From: CAZYYO01 sp964650965
GTDB taxonomy: Bacteria > Bacillota > Clostridia > Lachnospirales > Lachnospiraceae
Direction: 5' to 3'
DNA: 51,431 bases
Assembly (NCBI GenBank): GCA_964650965.1
Contig: CAZYYO010000008.1
Span: forward strand, 1 to 51,431
A program made the translations under genes and the position numbers. The notes below the pieces were generated by a model. That model ran no database searches. It was given only the letters and a program-made list of their open reading frames with translations, and was not told where the DNA came from. Positions 24,355 through 33,717 of this stretch are shown one piece after another; within the stretch, counting starts at the first letter, position 1; every line of letters begins with the position of its first letter.

Positions 24355-24394
24355 CTACCACAATTTGTGTGATTTTCCTCCACTACGTCCCACT
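24355..24394 (-). repeat. Inverted-orientation MraZ-like boxes upstream of the mraZ promoter
   Basis: On the minus strand AGTGGGACGT (24394-24385) and AGTGGAGGAA (24384-24375) are adjacent 10-base units, with another GTGG core at 24361-24358. They resemble the plus-strand repeats at 24467-24506 but point the other way and lie upstream of the promoter. They occupy part of the 337-base gap between the Spo0E-like gene and mraZ. Confidence 0.45.
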
Positions 24395-24428
24395 TGCTGA
24401 AAAAGCTTGATTTTACAGGAAAAACTAG

Positions 24429-24457
24429 TTGCTTTTTACATTCCATTGAGCTAAAAT
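24429..24457 (+). promoter_or_regulatory. Sigma-A promoter of the dcw cluster
   Basis: TTGCTT (24429-24434), a 17-base spacer and TAAAAT (24452-24457). The expected start lies just before the first MraZ box, the usual layout for this autoregulated operon. Confidence 0.7.
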
Positions 24458-24466
24458 ATAGTTAAA

Positions 24467-24528
24467 AGTGGTAGAAAGTGGTGGGAAGTGTAACAAAGTG
24501 GTGGATAAGTTGATTACTTTGTGGATAA
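24467..24528 (+). repeat. MraZ-binding direct repeats (10-bp phase)
   Basis: Four adjacent 10-base units, AGTGGTAGAA, AGTGGTGGGA, AGTGTAACAA and AGTGGTGGAT (24467-24506), three with GTGG cores. GTGGATAA recurs at 24501 and 24521, 20 bases apart. MraZ binds tandem GTGG/TGGG-type repeats upstream of its own gene in other bacteria, so this is the probable autorepression site. Confidence 0.8.
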
Positions 24529-24582
24529 CACCAAAAAGGGAATCAGCCACAGTGGAAAACTTGCAAAGGAGGTGTAAATGCC

Positions 24583-25014
24583 ATGTTCATGGGTGAATAT
24601 AGTCACAGTGTAGATGCCAAAGGCAGACTCATTGTGCCAGCAAAGTTCAGAGAGCAGCTTGGTGAAGAGTTCGTTGTTACCAAAGGTCTGGATGGTTGCT
24701 TATTTGTATATCCCCAGGAAGAATGGCATCACATCGAAGAGAAGTTTAGAGAAGTTCCACTGACTACCAAGGATGCAAGAAAGTTTTCCCGTTTTTTCTT
24801 CGCCGGTGCAGCCGGATGTGAAGTGGACAAGCAGGGACGAATTTTAATTCCTGGCAATTTACGTGAATTTGCACAGCTTGAGAAGGATGTAGTTCTAGTT
24901 GGTGTATTAAGCAGAATTGAAATCTGGAGCAAAGCGAAGTGGGAAGAGTCTAATACCTATGATGATATGGACGAGATTGCAGAGCATATGGCAGATTTAG
25001 GACTTAGCATTTAA
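24583..25014 (+). CDS. mraZ: Transcriptional regulator MraZ
   Basis: 143 residues with two SpoVT-AbrB-like domains; GEYSHSVDAKGRLIVPAKFRE opens the first and the second contains CEVDKQGRILIPGNLREFA. The DNA-binding loops DAKGR and DKQGR are intact. It represses its own operon through direct repeats. I chose ATG 24583, ten bases after AAAGGAGG, rather than a second ATG two codons later. Confidence 0.95.
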   Translation: MFMGEYSHSVDAKGRLIVPAKFREQLGEEFVVTKGLDGCLFVYPQEEWHHIEEKFREVPLTTKDARKFSRFFFAGAAGCEVDKQGRILIPGNLREFAQLEKDVVLVGVLSRIEIWSKAKWEESNTYDDMDEIAEHMADLGLSI

Positions 25015-25046
25015 TACAAACAATCATTGAATAAAAGGATAAACAC

Positions 25047-25997
25047 ATGGAATTTAATCATTACTCCGTATTACTTCACGAAACAATTGAACAGCTTCAG
25101 GTAAAACCAGATGGAATCTATGTGGATGGAACCTTAGGTGGGGCAGGACACAGCAGTGAGATTGCAAAGAAGCTTACTACCGGCCGATTGATTGGAATCG
25201 ATCAGGATGAGGATGCTATTCGTGCAGCAAGCCAGCGGTTAGAGCCTTATATGGAGCATGTCTCCATTGTAAGAAGTAATTATGAATCCATGGTAAAAGA
25301 GGTACATGCCTTAGGATATGAACATGTGGATGGCATCATCTTGGATTTAGGGGTTTCTTCCTTTCAACTAGACACCCCTCAGCGGGGATTCTCTTATATG
25401 GAAGAAGATGCACCTTTAGACATGCGCATGGACCAGAGAAATCCTATGACCGCTAAGACGATTGTAAATGAATATTCTCAGGACGAGCTGTATCGGATGA
25501 TTCACGAATATGGAGAGGATCGATTTGCTGGAAACATTGCAAGAAATATTGTAAAAGCCAGAGAAGAACATTCAATTGAAACTGCGGGAGAACTGAATGC
25601 CATTATACGAAGAAGTATTCCAAAAAAGATTCAGGCAACGGGAGGTCATCCTGCAAAAAGAACCTATCAGGCCATTCGTATTGAACTAAATCGGGAGCTA
25701 GATGTGTTAGAACAAAATCTAAACGATATGATTGATTTGCTAGATGATAAAGGAAGAATATGTATTATTACTTTTCATTCTTTAGAGGATCGTATTGTTA
25801 AGAATATTTTCCGAAAGAACCAGGATCCATGCACCTGCCCTAAGGATTTTCCGGTATGTGTATGTCATAAGGTGTCGAAAGGAAAGGTCATCACCAGAAA
25901 GCCCATTCTTCCTAGTGAAAAAGAACTGGAAGAAAATTCCAGATCAAAAAGTGCCAAGTTAAGGGTTTTTGAGAGACAAGTGATGAAAGAACAATAA
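25047..25997 (+). CDS. rsmH: 16S rRNA (cytosine-N4) methyltransferase
   Basis: Methylates N4 of C1402 in the ribosomal P site. 316 residues; the SAM-binding loop GTLGGAGHS near residue 28, DLGVSSFQLDTPQRGFSY and ITFHSLEDRIVKN are the family motifs. Second gene of the dcw cluster, 32 bases after mraZ, with AAAGGA upstream. Confidence 0.96.
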   Translation: MEFNHYSVLLHETIEQLQVKPDGIYVDGTLGGAGHSSEIAKKLTTGRLIGIDQDEDAIRAASQRLEPYMEHVSIVRSNYESMVKEVHALGYEHVDGIILDLGVSSFQLDTPQRGFSYMEEDAPLDMRMDQRNPMTAKTIVNEYSQDELYRMIHEYGEDRFAGNIARNIVKAREEHSIETAGELNAIIRRSIPKKIQATGGHPAKRTYQAIRIELNRELDVLEQNLNDMIDLLDDKGRICIITFHSLEDRIVKNIFRKNQDPCTCPKDFPVCVCHKVSKGKVITRKPILPSEKELEENSRSKSAKLRVFERQVMKEQ

Positions 25998-26033
25998 GAG
26001 ATCGGATATTACAGGGACGTAAGGAGAAAGAGT

Positions 26034-26504
26034 ATGAGAGAAATGAAAACATTCTATTATGAAGAAGGCAATGCAGCAAGGAAGCTGGTTGAAGCCGTAC
26101 CGGATTATCAGATTGAAAGACAAAGAGAAATTCAAAAGGAACAGGAACAAAAAAGACGGGCCAGAGCAAGAAGAAAAGCCCAGGCTATGCGTCAGCATCG
26201 TTTATATACGGTATATTTGGTTTCTGCACTGGTTGTAGTTTGTGGATTACTTGTGGGATATGTGAATCTTCAAAACAGCATCACTACCAGAATGGATTAC
26301 ATTTCTTCTCTGGAGAGCCAGATTTCCCAGTTGAAGGCTGATAACAGTGCTGCTACCAGCAGAATTAATACAGCAACCAATTTAAATGATGTGAAATACC
26401 AGGCAGTAAATAATTTGGGAATGGTCTATGCAGGTGCAGATCAAATAGTGTATTATGATATGGAGAACACAGATTATATGAGTCAGTATAATGACATTCC
26501 TTAA
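26034..26504 (+). CDS. ftsL: FtsL-like cell division protein
   Basis: 156 residues. A highly basic cytoplasmic segment (KKRARARRKAQ type composition, about 35-58), one membrane helix (about 60-80) and an extracytoplasmic coiled coil (about 85-115) give the bitopic FtsL/DivIC architecture. Position between rsmH and the first PBP is the normal place for ftsL. Sequence identity in this family is low, so the name rests on architecture and position. AAGGAGA precedes the ATG. Confidence 0.8.
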   Translation: MREMKTFYYEEGNAARKLVEAVPDYQIERQREIQKEQEQKRRARARRKAQAMRQHRLYTVYLVSALVVVCGLLVGYVNLQNSITTRMDYISSLESQISQLKADNSAATSRINTATNLNDVKYQAVNNLGMVYAGADQIVYYDMENTDYMSQYNDIP

Positions 26505-26511
26505 GTAGCAG

Positions 26512-28368
26512 GTGCAGAAATTGGTTAGAAGACGTAAAAGAAGAAAAGAAGATAAGAAAATATTAAAAAGAATGCAAAGAAAGCTCTGGGTAGTATTTGG
26601 AGTGGTTTGCGTTCTTTTTGTTGGTCTCATTGGAAGATTAATGTTTATTGAATATTCCAGTGGAGAGAAGTATGAAAAAATTGTATTGTCCCAACAGGAA
26701 TTTGACAGTAAGATTATTCCGTATCAAAGAGGAGATATTGTAGATACCAAGGGGACAGTGCTGGCAACCAGTGTGGATGTTTATAATATTATTTTGGATT
26801 GTAAGGTGTTAAATAAGAATCCAGATAATATTGAAAGTACCATTACATCGTTGACCACTTGTTTTCCAGAGCTGGATTCACAGAAGATTAAGGATACGCT
26901 GGAAAATAAGCCGGATAGCCAGTATCAGGTGCTGGCGAAGAAGGTTCCGTATGAGGAAATGGCTGCATTCCAAAAAATCATGGATGCAGAGGAGACAAAA
27001 AAGACCATATCAGGTGTGTGGTTTGAAAAGGAGTATCAGAGAAAATATCCATACAATGCACTGGCCAGCTCTCTCATTGGGTTTGCTACGGGAAATACCG
27101 GTGTCATTGGCTTGGAAAATCAGTATAACAGTACACTAAATGGCGTTAACGGAAGAAGCTATGGCTATTTAAATGATGATAATAACTTAGAACAAACAGT
27201 AATTGAAGCAAAAAATGGAAACACCATTGAAAGTACCATTGATGTAAACATTCAAACGATTGTAGAACAGGAAATTTTAAATTTCAATCAGCAATATGCT
27301 GCGGATGGCAATTTAGGAAGCAAGAATACGGCAGTTCTTGTGATGAATCCGCAGAATGCTGAGATTCTGGCAATGGCCAATTATCCAACCTTTGACCTGA
27401 ATAATCCAAGAGACCTTTCCGCGTATTATACGCCGGAGCAGCTATCTGTTATGTCAGAAGAGGATCAGTTAAATGTATTAAATGGTATTTGGCAAAACTT
27501 TTGCGTAACACATACGTACGAGCCGGGTTCGACCTTTAAACCGTTTACTGTGGCTGCTGGATTAGAGACAGGAACGTTAACAGGAGATGAAACCTTTATT
27601 TGTGATGGTGGAGAGCAGATTGGACCATCTCATGTCAACTGTGTGAATACCAGAGGACATGGAACAGAAACGGTAGCGGGTTCCTTAATGGATTCCTGCA
27701 ATGATGCGCTGATGCAGATGAGCTATCGTATAGGAGCTTCTAATTTTAGTAAATTTCAATCTATTTTTGGCTTTGGACAAAAGACAGGGATTGATTTGCC
27801 TGGGGAAGCAAGTACCGCTGGTTTGTTATATGATGAAGCTGCATTGGAAAAAACCATCAACCTTGCTACCAATTCCTTTGGTCAGAACTTTAATGTAACC
27901 ATGGTGCAGCTGGCCAGTGCATTTTCTTCTCTGGTGAATGGAGGAGATATGTATCAGCCTCACGTTGTCAAACGGATTGTAGATGATTCCGGAAGTACAG
28001 TAGAGGAAATTACACCTGTGATTCAAAAGAAAACGGTTTCAGAGGATGTGAGTAATCAGATGAAGGAATATCTGAGAGCCGTAGTTTCAGATGGTACAGC
28101 TAAGACAGCTGGAGTTGATGGCTATGATATTGGTGGTAAAACAGGTACTGCCCAGAAAATCCCCAGAACAGACCGGAAATATCTGGTATCCTTTATCGGC
28201 TATGTGCCTCAGGAACATCCACAGGTTCTGGTATATGTAATTGTGGATGAACCTAACGTTGCAGATCAGGCACACAGCTCCTATGCACAGCAGATTGCAC
28301 ACAATATTTTTGAACAAATTCTTCCCTATATGAATGTATCCCGTATATCCACAGAGCCAGGGCAATAA
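26512..28368 (+). CDS. Class B penicillin-binding protein (FtsI/PBP2B type)
   Basis: Septal peptidoglycan transpeptidase, 618 residues. Order: basic cytoplasmic tail, membrane helix (about 25-45), PBP dimerisation domain from about 55, transpeptidase from about 260. The active Ser is in EPGSTFKPF (SxxK), then SCND (SxN) and GGKTGTAQK (KTG), all intact. No PASTA domain. The start is uncertain: GTG 26512 gives the basic tail expected for the family but has a weak ribosome site; ATG 26572 starts closer to the helix. First of two consecutive class B PBP genes. Confidence 0.9.
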   Translation: MQKLVRRRKRRKEDKKILKRMQRKLWVVFGVVCVLFVGLIGRLMFIEYSSGEKYEKIVLSQQEFDSKIIPYQRGDIVDTKGTVLATSVDVYNIILDCKVLNKNPDNIESTITSLTTCFPELDSQKIKDTLENKPDSQYQVLAKKVPYEEMAAFQKIMDAEETKKTISGVWFEKEYQRKYPYNALASSLIGFATGNTGVIGLENQYNSTLNGVNGRSYGYLNDDNNLEQTVIEAKNGNTIESTIDVNIQTIVEQEILNFNQQYAADGNLGSKNTAVLVMNPQNAEILAMANYPTFDLNNPRDLSAYYTPEQLSVMSEEDQLNVLNGIWQNFCVTHTYEPGSTFKPFTVAAGLETGTLTGDETFICDGGEQIGPSHVNCVNTRGHGTETVAGSLMDSCNDALMQMSYRIGASNFSKFQSIFGFGQKTGIDLPGEASTAGLLYDEAALEKTINLATNSFGQNFNVTMVQLASAFSSLVNGGDMYQPHVVKRIVDDSGSTVEEITPVIQKKTVSEDVSNQMKEYLRAVVSDGTAKTAGVDGYDIGGKTGTAQKIPRTDRKYLVSFIGYVPQEHPQVLVYVIVDEPNVADQAHSSYAQQIAHNIFEQILPYMNVSRISTEPGQ

Positions 28369-28396
28369 AATAATATAAAAGCCGCTGGAGCATAAT

Positions 28397-30148
28397 GTGG
28401 AACGGAGAAAATGTTATTCTACGAAGAAAGTGGTGTTTCTTGCTACAATATTTCTAATATGCTTTATGATTCTCATGGGCAGACTGGTTTACCTTATGGT
28501 GTTTCAGTCCGCTTATTATAGCGAATATGCGCTACAGGTGGAAGAACGAGAGCGGGATATTAAAGCTGCACGGGGAAAGCTAATTGACAGAAATGGTAAA
28601 ATTCTTGCTACCAACCGCAGTGTATGCACCATATCCGTTATTCACAGTCAAATAAAAGAGCCTGAACAGGTGATTTCCATGCTGACCAAGGAACTGGGAA
28701 TTAGTGCAGAACAGGCCACGAAACGAGTCATGAAACGAAGCTCTATCGAACGTGTAAAAACAAATGTACCCAAGGAAACTGGAGACAAAATTCGTTCGTA
28801 TGGCCTGGCCGGAGTTAAGATTGATGAGGATTATAAAAGGTATTATCCCTTTGAAGAATTAGCTTCCAAAGTGCTTGGTTTTACTGGCGGAGATAATCAG
28901 GGAATTATAGGACTGGAAAGCTATTATGATTCATATCTTGCGGGAGTGAATGGTAAGATACTGACACTTACAGATGCAAGAGGGGTGGAAATAACCAATG
29001 CAGCGGAAAGCAGAATGGAGCCGGTTTCTGGAAATGATATCTATCTTTCCCTGGATTATAATATTCAAAGCTATGCCCAGCAGCTGGCTGAAGTTGCCAT
29101 GCTTGAGCATGGAGCCAGTGGAGTGGAAATATTGGTTATGAATCCGCAAAATGGGCAGATACTGGCAATGGCAAATGTACCGGAATTTAATCTGAATGAA
29201 CCGTTTGTGGTAAATGGTAGCCCCCAGACGGATATGAACATTCTGAATCAGATATGGCGCAATCCCTGTGTCAGTGACACTTATGAGCCAGGGTCTTCCT
29301 TTAAGATTATAACTACAGCCGCAGCATTTGAAGCACAGGTTGTTACCCTGGAAGACCGATTTTCCTGTGGAGGTGCTATTACGGTAGAGGGAACGCGCAT
29401 CCGGTGTCACAAAACAACCGGGCATGGGGCAGAAACCTTCGTAGATGGAATTAAGAATTCCTGTAACCCCGTGTTTATTCAGCTGGGACTTAGGATAGGA
29501 GCCAATCGCTTTTATGATTATTTTCAGCACTTTGGGTTGTTAAATAAGACAGGAGTAGATCTCCCTGGAGAAGCAAGAACCATTATGCATAAGAAAGAAA
29601 ACATTGGTCAGGTTGAACTGGCCACCATGGCATTCGGCCAGTCCTTTCAAATTACGCCCATGCAATTAGCTGCTACAGTAAGCTCCCTGATTAACGGAGG
29701 ATATCGTATTACGCCTCACGTGGCAATCCAGGTTCGATCTGCCGACGGAGCGCTAATCAAGCAGCTAGAGGACAGTCAAGACCAGCAAATTATTCGTGAC
29801 GAAACTTCTAAAACCCTGCAGTCGCTTCTTGAGCAGGTAGTTTCCGATGGAACAGGAAAAAATGCACAAGTACCAGGATATGCTGTTGGAGGAAAAACAG
29901 CTACCTCTCAGACCCTGCCTAGAGGCAGCGGAAAATATATTGCAAGCTTTGTAGGATTTGCGCCAGCCGATCAGCCCCAGGTTCTGGCGTTGGTGATTAT
30001 TCACGAGCCAAAGGGAATATATTATGGAGGAACCATTGCAGCACCTGTTGCTGGAAAATTATTTTCCAATATTTTACTTTATTTGGGAATTACGAAAACC
30101 AAAGAAGTAGAAGAATCTCATGATGGGGCAACCTTGCAGAATGAATGA
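28397..30148 (+). CDS. Second class B PBP, SpoVD/FtsI-like, with altered KTG box
   Basis: 583 residues, same architecture as its neighbour: membrane helix at about 12-32, dimerisation domain, then transpeptidase. SxxK is EPGSSFKII and SxN is SCNP, but the third box reads GGKTATSQT, so the usual Gly of KTG is Ala. The GTG start follows CTGGAG at normal distance. The gene pair suggests one copy for vegetative septation and one for sporulation (SpoVD-like); which is which cannot be read from sequence, and no PASTA domain, often found in SpoVD, is present. The KTG change may alter beta-lactam binding or activity. Confidence 0.85.
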   Translation: MERRKCYSTKKVVFLATIFLICFMILMGRLVYLMVFQSAYYSEYALQVEERERDIKAARGKLIDRNGKILATNRSVCTISVIHSQIKEPEQVISMLTKELGISAEQATKRVMKRSSIERVKTNVPKETGDKIRSYGLAGVKIDEDYKRYYPFEELASKVLGFTGGDNQGIIGLESYYDSYLAGVNGKILTLTDARGVEITNAAESRMEPVSGNDIYLSLDYNIQSYAQQLAEVAMLEHGASGVEILVMNPQNGQILAMANVPEFNLNEPFVVNGSPQTDMNILNQIWRNPCVSDTYEPGSSFKIITTAAAFEAQVVTLEDRFSCGGAITVEGTRIRCHKTTGHGAETFVDGIKNSCNPVFIQLGLRIGANRFYDYFQHFGLLNKTGVDLPGEARTIMHKKENIGQVELATMAFGQSFQITPMQLAATVSSLINGGYRITPHVAIQVRSADGALIKQLEDSQDQQIIRDETSKTLQSLLEQVVSDGTGKNAQVPGYAVGGKTATSQTLPRGSGKYIASFVGFAPADQPQVLALVIIHEPKGIYYGGTIAAPVAGKLFSNILLYLGITKTKEVEESHDGATLQNE

Positions 30149-30220
30149 AAATCACATATACTAAAAAGGTTGAAATAATTATAAGAAAAATGCATAAGCA
30201 TAATAAACGAGGTGTATCAA

Positions 30221-31174
30221 ATGACAACGACAATTTTACTTCCCATTCTACTTTCTTTTGGAATGGCAGCATTTCTTGGACCAATTGTAATACCATTTCT
30301 AAGAAGACTGAAGATTGGGCAGACAGAGCGAGAAGAGTTGGAATCCCATCAGGTAAAAACTGGAACTCCTACCATGGGTGGTATTATTATTTTAGCTGCA
30401 ATTATTATAACGTCTGCATTCTATATTAAGGATTATCCAAAAATTATTCCGATTCTGTTTGTTACCGTAGGATTTGGGGTCATTGGATTTCTTGATGATT
30501 ATTTAAAGGTGGTTTTAAAACGGTCTGATGGCCTGCTGGCTTGGCAGAAGATGCTTTTACAGATTGTTGTAACCACGATTTTTGCTGTATATTTAACTCA
30601 CTATACCGATGTTTCTCTTACCATGCTGCTGCCATTTTCAGGAGGCAAGTATCTGGATTTGGGGTGGGTAGCTATTCCGGTATTATATTTTGCTGTGATT
30701 GGAACGGTTAATGGAGTGAATTTTACCGATGGTCTAGACGGCCTGGCTTCTTCTGTTACAGTGTTAGTTGCCGTGTTTTTCTCCGTGGTAGCGGTAGGAA
30801 CTGCATCTGGAATTGAGCCAATTACCTGTGCTGTGGTAGGTGCTCTTTTAGGATTTTTGCTGTTTAATGTATATCCGGCAAGTGTTTTTATGGGAGATAC
30901 AGGTTCTCTTGCTTTAGGAGGCTTTGTTGCAGCCACAGCATACATGTTAAATATGCCTTTATTTATTATCATTGTTGGTCTGATTTATCTTATAGAGGTA
31001 CTTTCTGTAATCCTTCAGGTGGGATACTTTAAACTTACCCATGGGAAACGGATTTTCCGTATGGCACCCATTCATCATCATTTTGAATTAGGTGGCTGGT
31101 CAGAGACCAGAGTGGTAGCGGTATTTTCTATTATTACTGCATTATTGTGTCTTGTGGGATATGCAGCAATGTAG
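30221..31174 (+). CDS. mraY: Phospho-N-acetylmuramoyl-pentapeptide transferase
   Basis: Makes lipid I from UDP-MurNAc-pentapeptide and undecaprenyl phosphate. 317 residues, about ten membrane helices. Conserved loops: KTGTPTMGGI, FLDDYLKV (Asp pair), NFTDGLDGLA and the HHH motif in PIHHHFELGGW. I start at ATG 30221, six bases after GAGGTG; a GTG three codons upstream overlaps the ribosome site. Confidence 0.96.
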   Translation: MTTTILLPILLSFGMAAFLGPIVIPFLRRLKIGQTEREELESHQVKTGTPTMGGIIILAAIIITSAFYIKDYPKIIPILFVTVGFGVIGFLDDYLKVVLKRSDGLLAWQKMLLQIVVTTIFAVYLTHYTDVSLTMLLPFSGGKYLDLGWVAIPVLYFAVIGTVNGVNFTDGLDGLASSVTVLVAVFFSVVAVGTASGIEPITCAVVGALLGFLLFNVYPASVFMGDTGSLALGGFVAATAYMLNMPLFIIIVGLIYLIEVLSVILQVGYFKLTHGKRIFRMAPIHHHFELGGWSETRVVAVFSIITALLCLVGYAAM

Positions 31175-31214
31175 AAGTAAAGGTTGAAAGTTGTATTGGA
31201 AGAAAGGAATAACA

Positions 31215-32576
31215 ATGGAAATTCATGATAAAAAGTTTCTGGTCATCGGAACAGGAGTCAGTGGTATTGCAGCATGTACTTTATTAAAAAAGCATAAGTG
31301 CCAGGTGATTTTGGTAGATGGAAATAAAGAACTGAATGTAGAAGCATTAAAGGAAAAAGCTCCGGAAATTAAGGATGTTAAGGTGATTCTTGGAGATATT
31401 CCAGAGGACTGTGTGGAAGCGGGAGATATTGCGGTACTTAGTCCCGGGGTGCCTACGGATCTTCCTATGGTTCAGCGTCTAAGGGACAAAAAAGTCATCA
31501 TCTGGGGTGAGATAGAATTGGCTTATCAATTTGGCAGGGGTCGCATTGCTGCCATTACCGGTACCAACGGTAAGACCACAACCACATCCCTGTTAGGAGA
31601 AATCTTTGCAGCTTATTTTCCCCATACCCTTGTTGTGGGAAATATTGGAATCCCCTATACTCAGGTGGTGGATGAAACTACAAAGGATACAGTCATTGCT
31701 GCGGAAATCAGTAGCTTTCAACTTGAAACCATCCAGTCCTTCGCACCACAGGTAAGCGCAATTCTTAATATTACGCCAGACCACTTGAATCGTCATCATA
31801 CTATGGACAATTATATTGCAGCCAAGGAGAGTATTACAAGAAATCAGAAGCCAGAGGATACCTGTGTGTTAAATTATGAAGATAAGGTATTACGGGACTT
31901 TGGAAAAACCCTGTCCTGTCAGGTGGTTTATTTTTCCAGCCAACAGGTGTTAGAGGAAGGGCTGTATTATGAGAACCAGTCTATTTATTGGGCGAGAAAT
32001 GGTGAAACAAAGAAGATTATCGCGGTAGATGAACTGAATATTTTGGGGGCTCATAATTATGAAAATGTTATGGCGGCAGTTGCCATGGCAGATCATATGG
32101 GAGTTCCAATGGATATCATCTGTCAAGTGCTTCGAACCTTCCAGGCAGTAGAGCATCGCATTGAATATGTATGTGAGAAGCATGGTGTCCGTTTCTATAA
32201 TGACTCGAAGGGAACCAATCCGGACGCAGCCATTAAGGGGATTCTTGCCATGAATCGCAGAACCTGCCTGATTGGTGGGGGATATGATAAGGAATCTACC
32301 TATGATGAATGGATAGAAAGCTTTGGCGATAAAGTGAAGCTGCTGGTTCTTATTGGACAGACCAGAGAGAAGATTGCTGCCTGTGCCAAACGTCATGGAT
32401 TTTGTAATTATGTGTTTGCTGATTCCTTAGAGCAGGCTATTGATATATGCTATGAAAAGGCAGAGGAAGGAGAGGCAGTATTACTGTCACCTGCCTGTGC
32501 CAGCTGGGGAATGTTCCCTAATTATGAAGAGCGTGGAAGAATATTTAAAGAGTATGTTAGAAATCTAAAGGAGTAG
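31215..32576 (+). CDS. murD: UDP-N-acetylmuramoylalanine-D-glutamate ligase
   Basis: Adds D-glutamate to UDP-MurNAc-L-Ala. 453 residues; N-terminal Rossmann-like domain (VIGTGVSGIAACTLL), the ATP loop GTNGKTTTTSLLGE near residue 115, ILNITPDHLNRH and the C-terminal Mur ligase domain with NDSKGTNPDA. The start is ATG 31215 behind AGAAAGGA. The other Mur ligases, murE and murF, and murG are not in this cluster. Confidence 0.96.
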   Translation: MEIHDKKFLVIGTGVSGIAACTLLKKHKCQVILVDGNKELNVEALKEKAPEIKDVKVILGDIPEDCVEAGDIAVLSPGVPTDLPMVQRLRDKKVIIWGEIELAYQFGRGRIAAITGTNGKTTTTSLLGEIFAAYFPHTLVVGNIGIPYTQVVDETTKDTVIAAEISSFQLETIQSFAPQVSAILNITPDHLNRHHTMDNYIAAKESITRNQKPEDTCVLNYEDKVLRDFGKTLSCQVVYFSSQQVLEEGLYYENQSIYWARNGETKKIIAVDELNILGAHNYENVMAAVAMADHMGVPMDIICQVLRTFQAVEHRIEYVCEKHGVRFYNDSKGTNPDAAIKGILAMNRRTCLIGGGYDKESTYDEWIESFGDKVKLLVLIGQTREKIAACAKRHGFCNYVFADSLEQAIDICYEKAEEGEAVLLSPACASWGMFPNYEERGRIFKEYVRNLKE

Positions 32577-32579
32577 TCT

Positions 32580-33707
32580 ATGGCAAGAGGAAAGCAGGCA
32601 AGAGAAGCCACGGTCAGTAAAAGAAAGCAAATTAAATATTTTGATTACAGCCTGTTATTTATTGTGATTTTTCTGCTGGGTTTTGGTCTTGTTATGCTAT
32701 ATAGTACCAGTGCCTATACGGCTACGTTAAAAACCGGAAATTCCGCATTTTATTTGCGAAAGCAGGCATTTGCAGCAGCCTTGGGCTTTATTGGAATGGC
32801 AGTTTGTGCCAAAATGGATTATCATTTTTTTCAACGATTCTCCACATTGATTTATGGGGCTGCAATTGTATTATGTACTGCAGTTATTTTCGTGGGAACC
32901 AGCTCTCACGGACAGTCTAGATGGCTTTACATTGGTCCCATTTCCATTCAACCATCAGAGCTGGCGAAGGTGGCTGTTATTATCTATTTTGCGGCGGTTA
33001 TCAGCAGGGCACCAAAGAAGCTGCGCAGTTTTAGTAATGTTGTAAAGGCCATGCTGTTTATTATTCCTATCTTTGGAGTGGTGGCATATAACAACTTAAG
33101 TACCGCTATTATTATTTTTGGAATCGCAGCGGTTATGGTGTTTGTGGCCAATCCCAGATATGCTCCTTTTCTTGGAATTCTGGTTGTTGCAGCGATTGGA
33201 ATTATTATGTTTATTATGATGGCTTCCTATCGTCGGGGAAGAATTGATGTGTGGTTGGATCCTACCAGCTCTGATAAAGGGTATCAGACCCTTCAGGGTC
33301 TGTATGCCATTGGCTCCGGTGGCTTGTTTGGCAAGGGGTTAGGAGAGAGTATTCAAAAGCTGGGATTTGTACCAGAGGCGCAAAATGATATGATTTTCTC
33401 TATCATTTGTGAAGAACTAGGTTTGTTTGGAGCGATGTGTGTTATACTGATGTTTATTTTGTTGATTTGGAGATTTATGGTCATTGCCATGAATGCCAAG
33501 GATATGTTTGGCTCCTTTTTGGTCATTGGCATTATGACACATATTGCATTACAGGTGATTTTAAATATTGCTGTTGTAACCAATACCATCCCCAATACGG
33601 GAGTGACTCTGCCCTTTATCAGCTATGGAGGTACTTCCATTGCTATTTTACTTTCAGAAATGGGAATTGCCTTAGGGGTATCCAAAGAAATTCAGTTTGA
33701 TGTATAG
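32580..33707 (+). CDS. ftsW: FtsW-type peptidoglycan glycosyltransferase (SEDS)
   Basis: 375 residues, ten or so membrane helices. SEDS features: LGFGLVMLYSTSAYTA at the start, WLDPTSSDKGYQTLQGLYAI in the large loop, GLGESIQKLGFVPEAQNDMIF and PNTGVTLPFISYGGTS near the end. Works with the class B PBP encoded upstream. SpoVE is a close paralogue in spore formers and cannot be excluded. It begins three bases after murD behind AAAGGAG. Confidence 0.92.
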   Translation: MARGKQAREATVSKRKQIKYFDYSLLFIVIFLLGFGLVMLYSTSAYTATLKTGNSAFYLRKQAFAAALGFIGMAVCAKMDYHFFQRFSTLIYGAAIVLCTAVIFVGTSSHGQSRWLYIGPISIQPSELAKVAVIIYFAAVISRAPKKLRSFSNVVKAMLFIIPIFGVVAYNNLSTAIIIFGIAAVMVFVANPRYAPFLGILVVAAIGIIMFIMMASYRRGRIDVWLDPTSSDKGYQTLQGLYAIGSGGLFGKGLGESIQKLGFVPEAQNDMIFSIICEELGLFGAMCVILMFILLIWRFMVIAMNAKDMFGSFLVIGIMTHIALQVILNIAVVTNTIPNTGVTLPFISYGGTSIAILLSEMGIALGVSKEIQFDV

Positions 33708-33717
33708 GATGAAGTCC

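Noticed and set aside
30168..30198. Internal promoter before mraY
   Set aside because: TTGAAA has only a poor -10 partner, and the preceding gene is probably co-transcribed.
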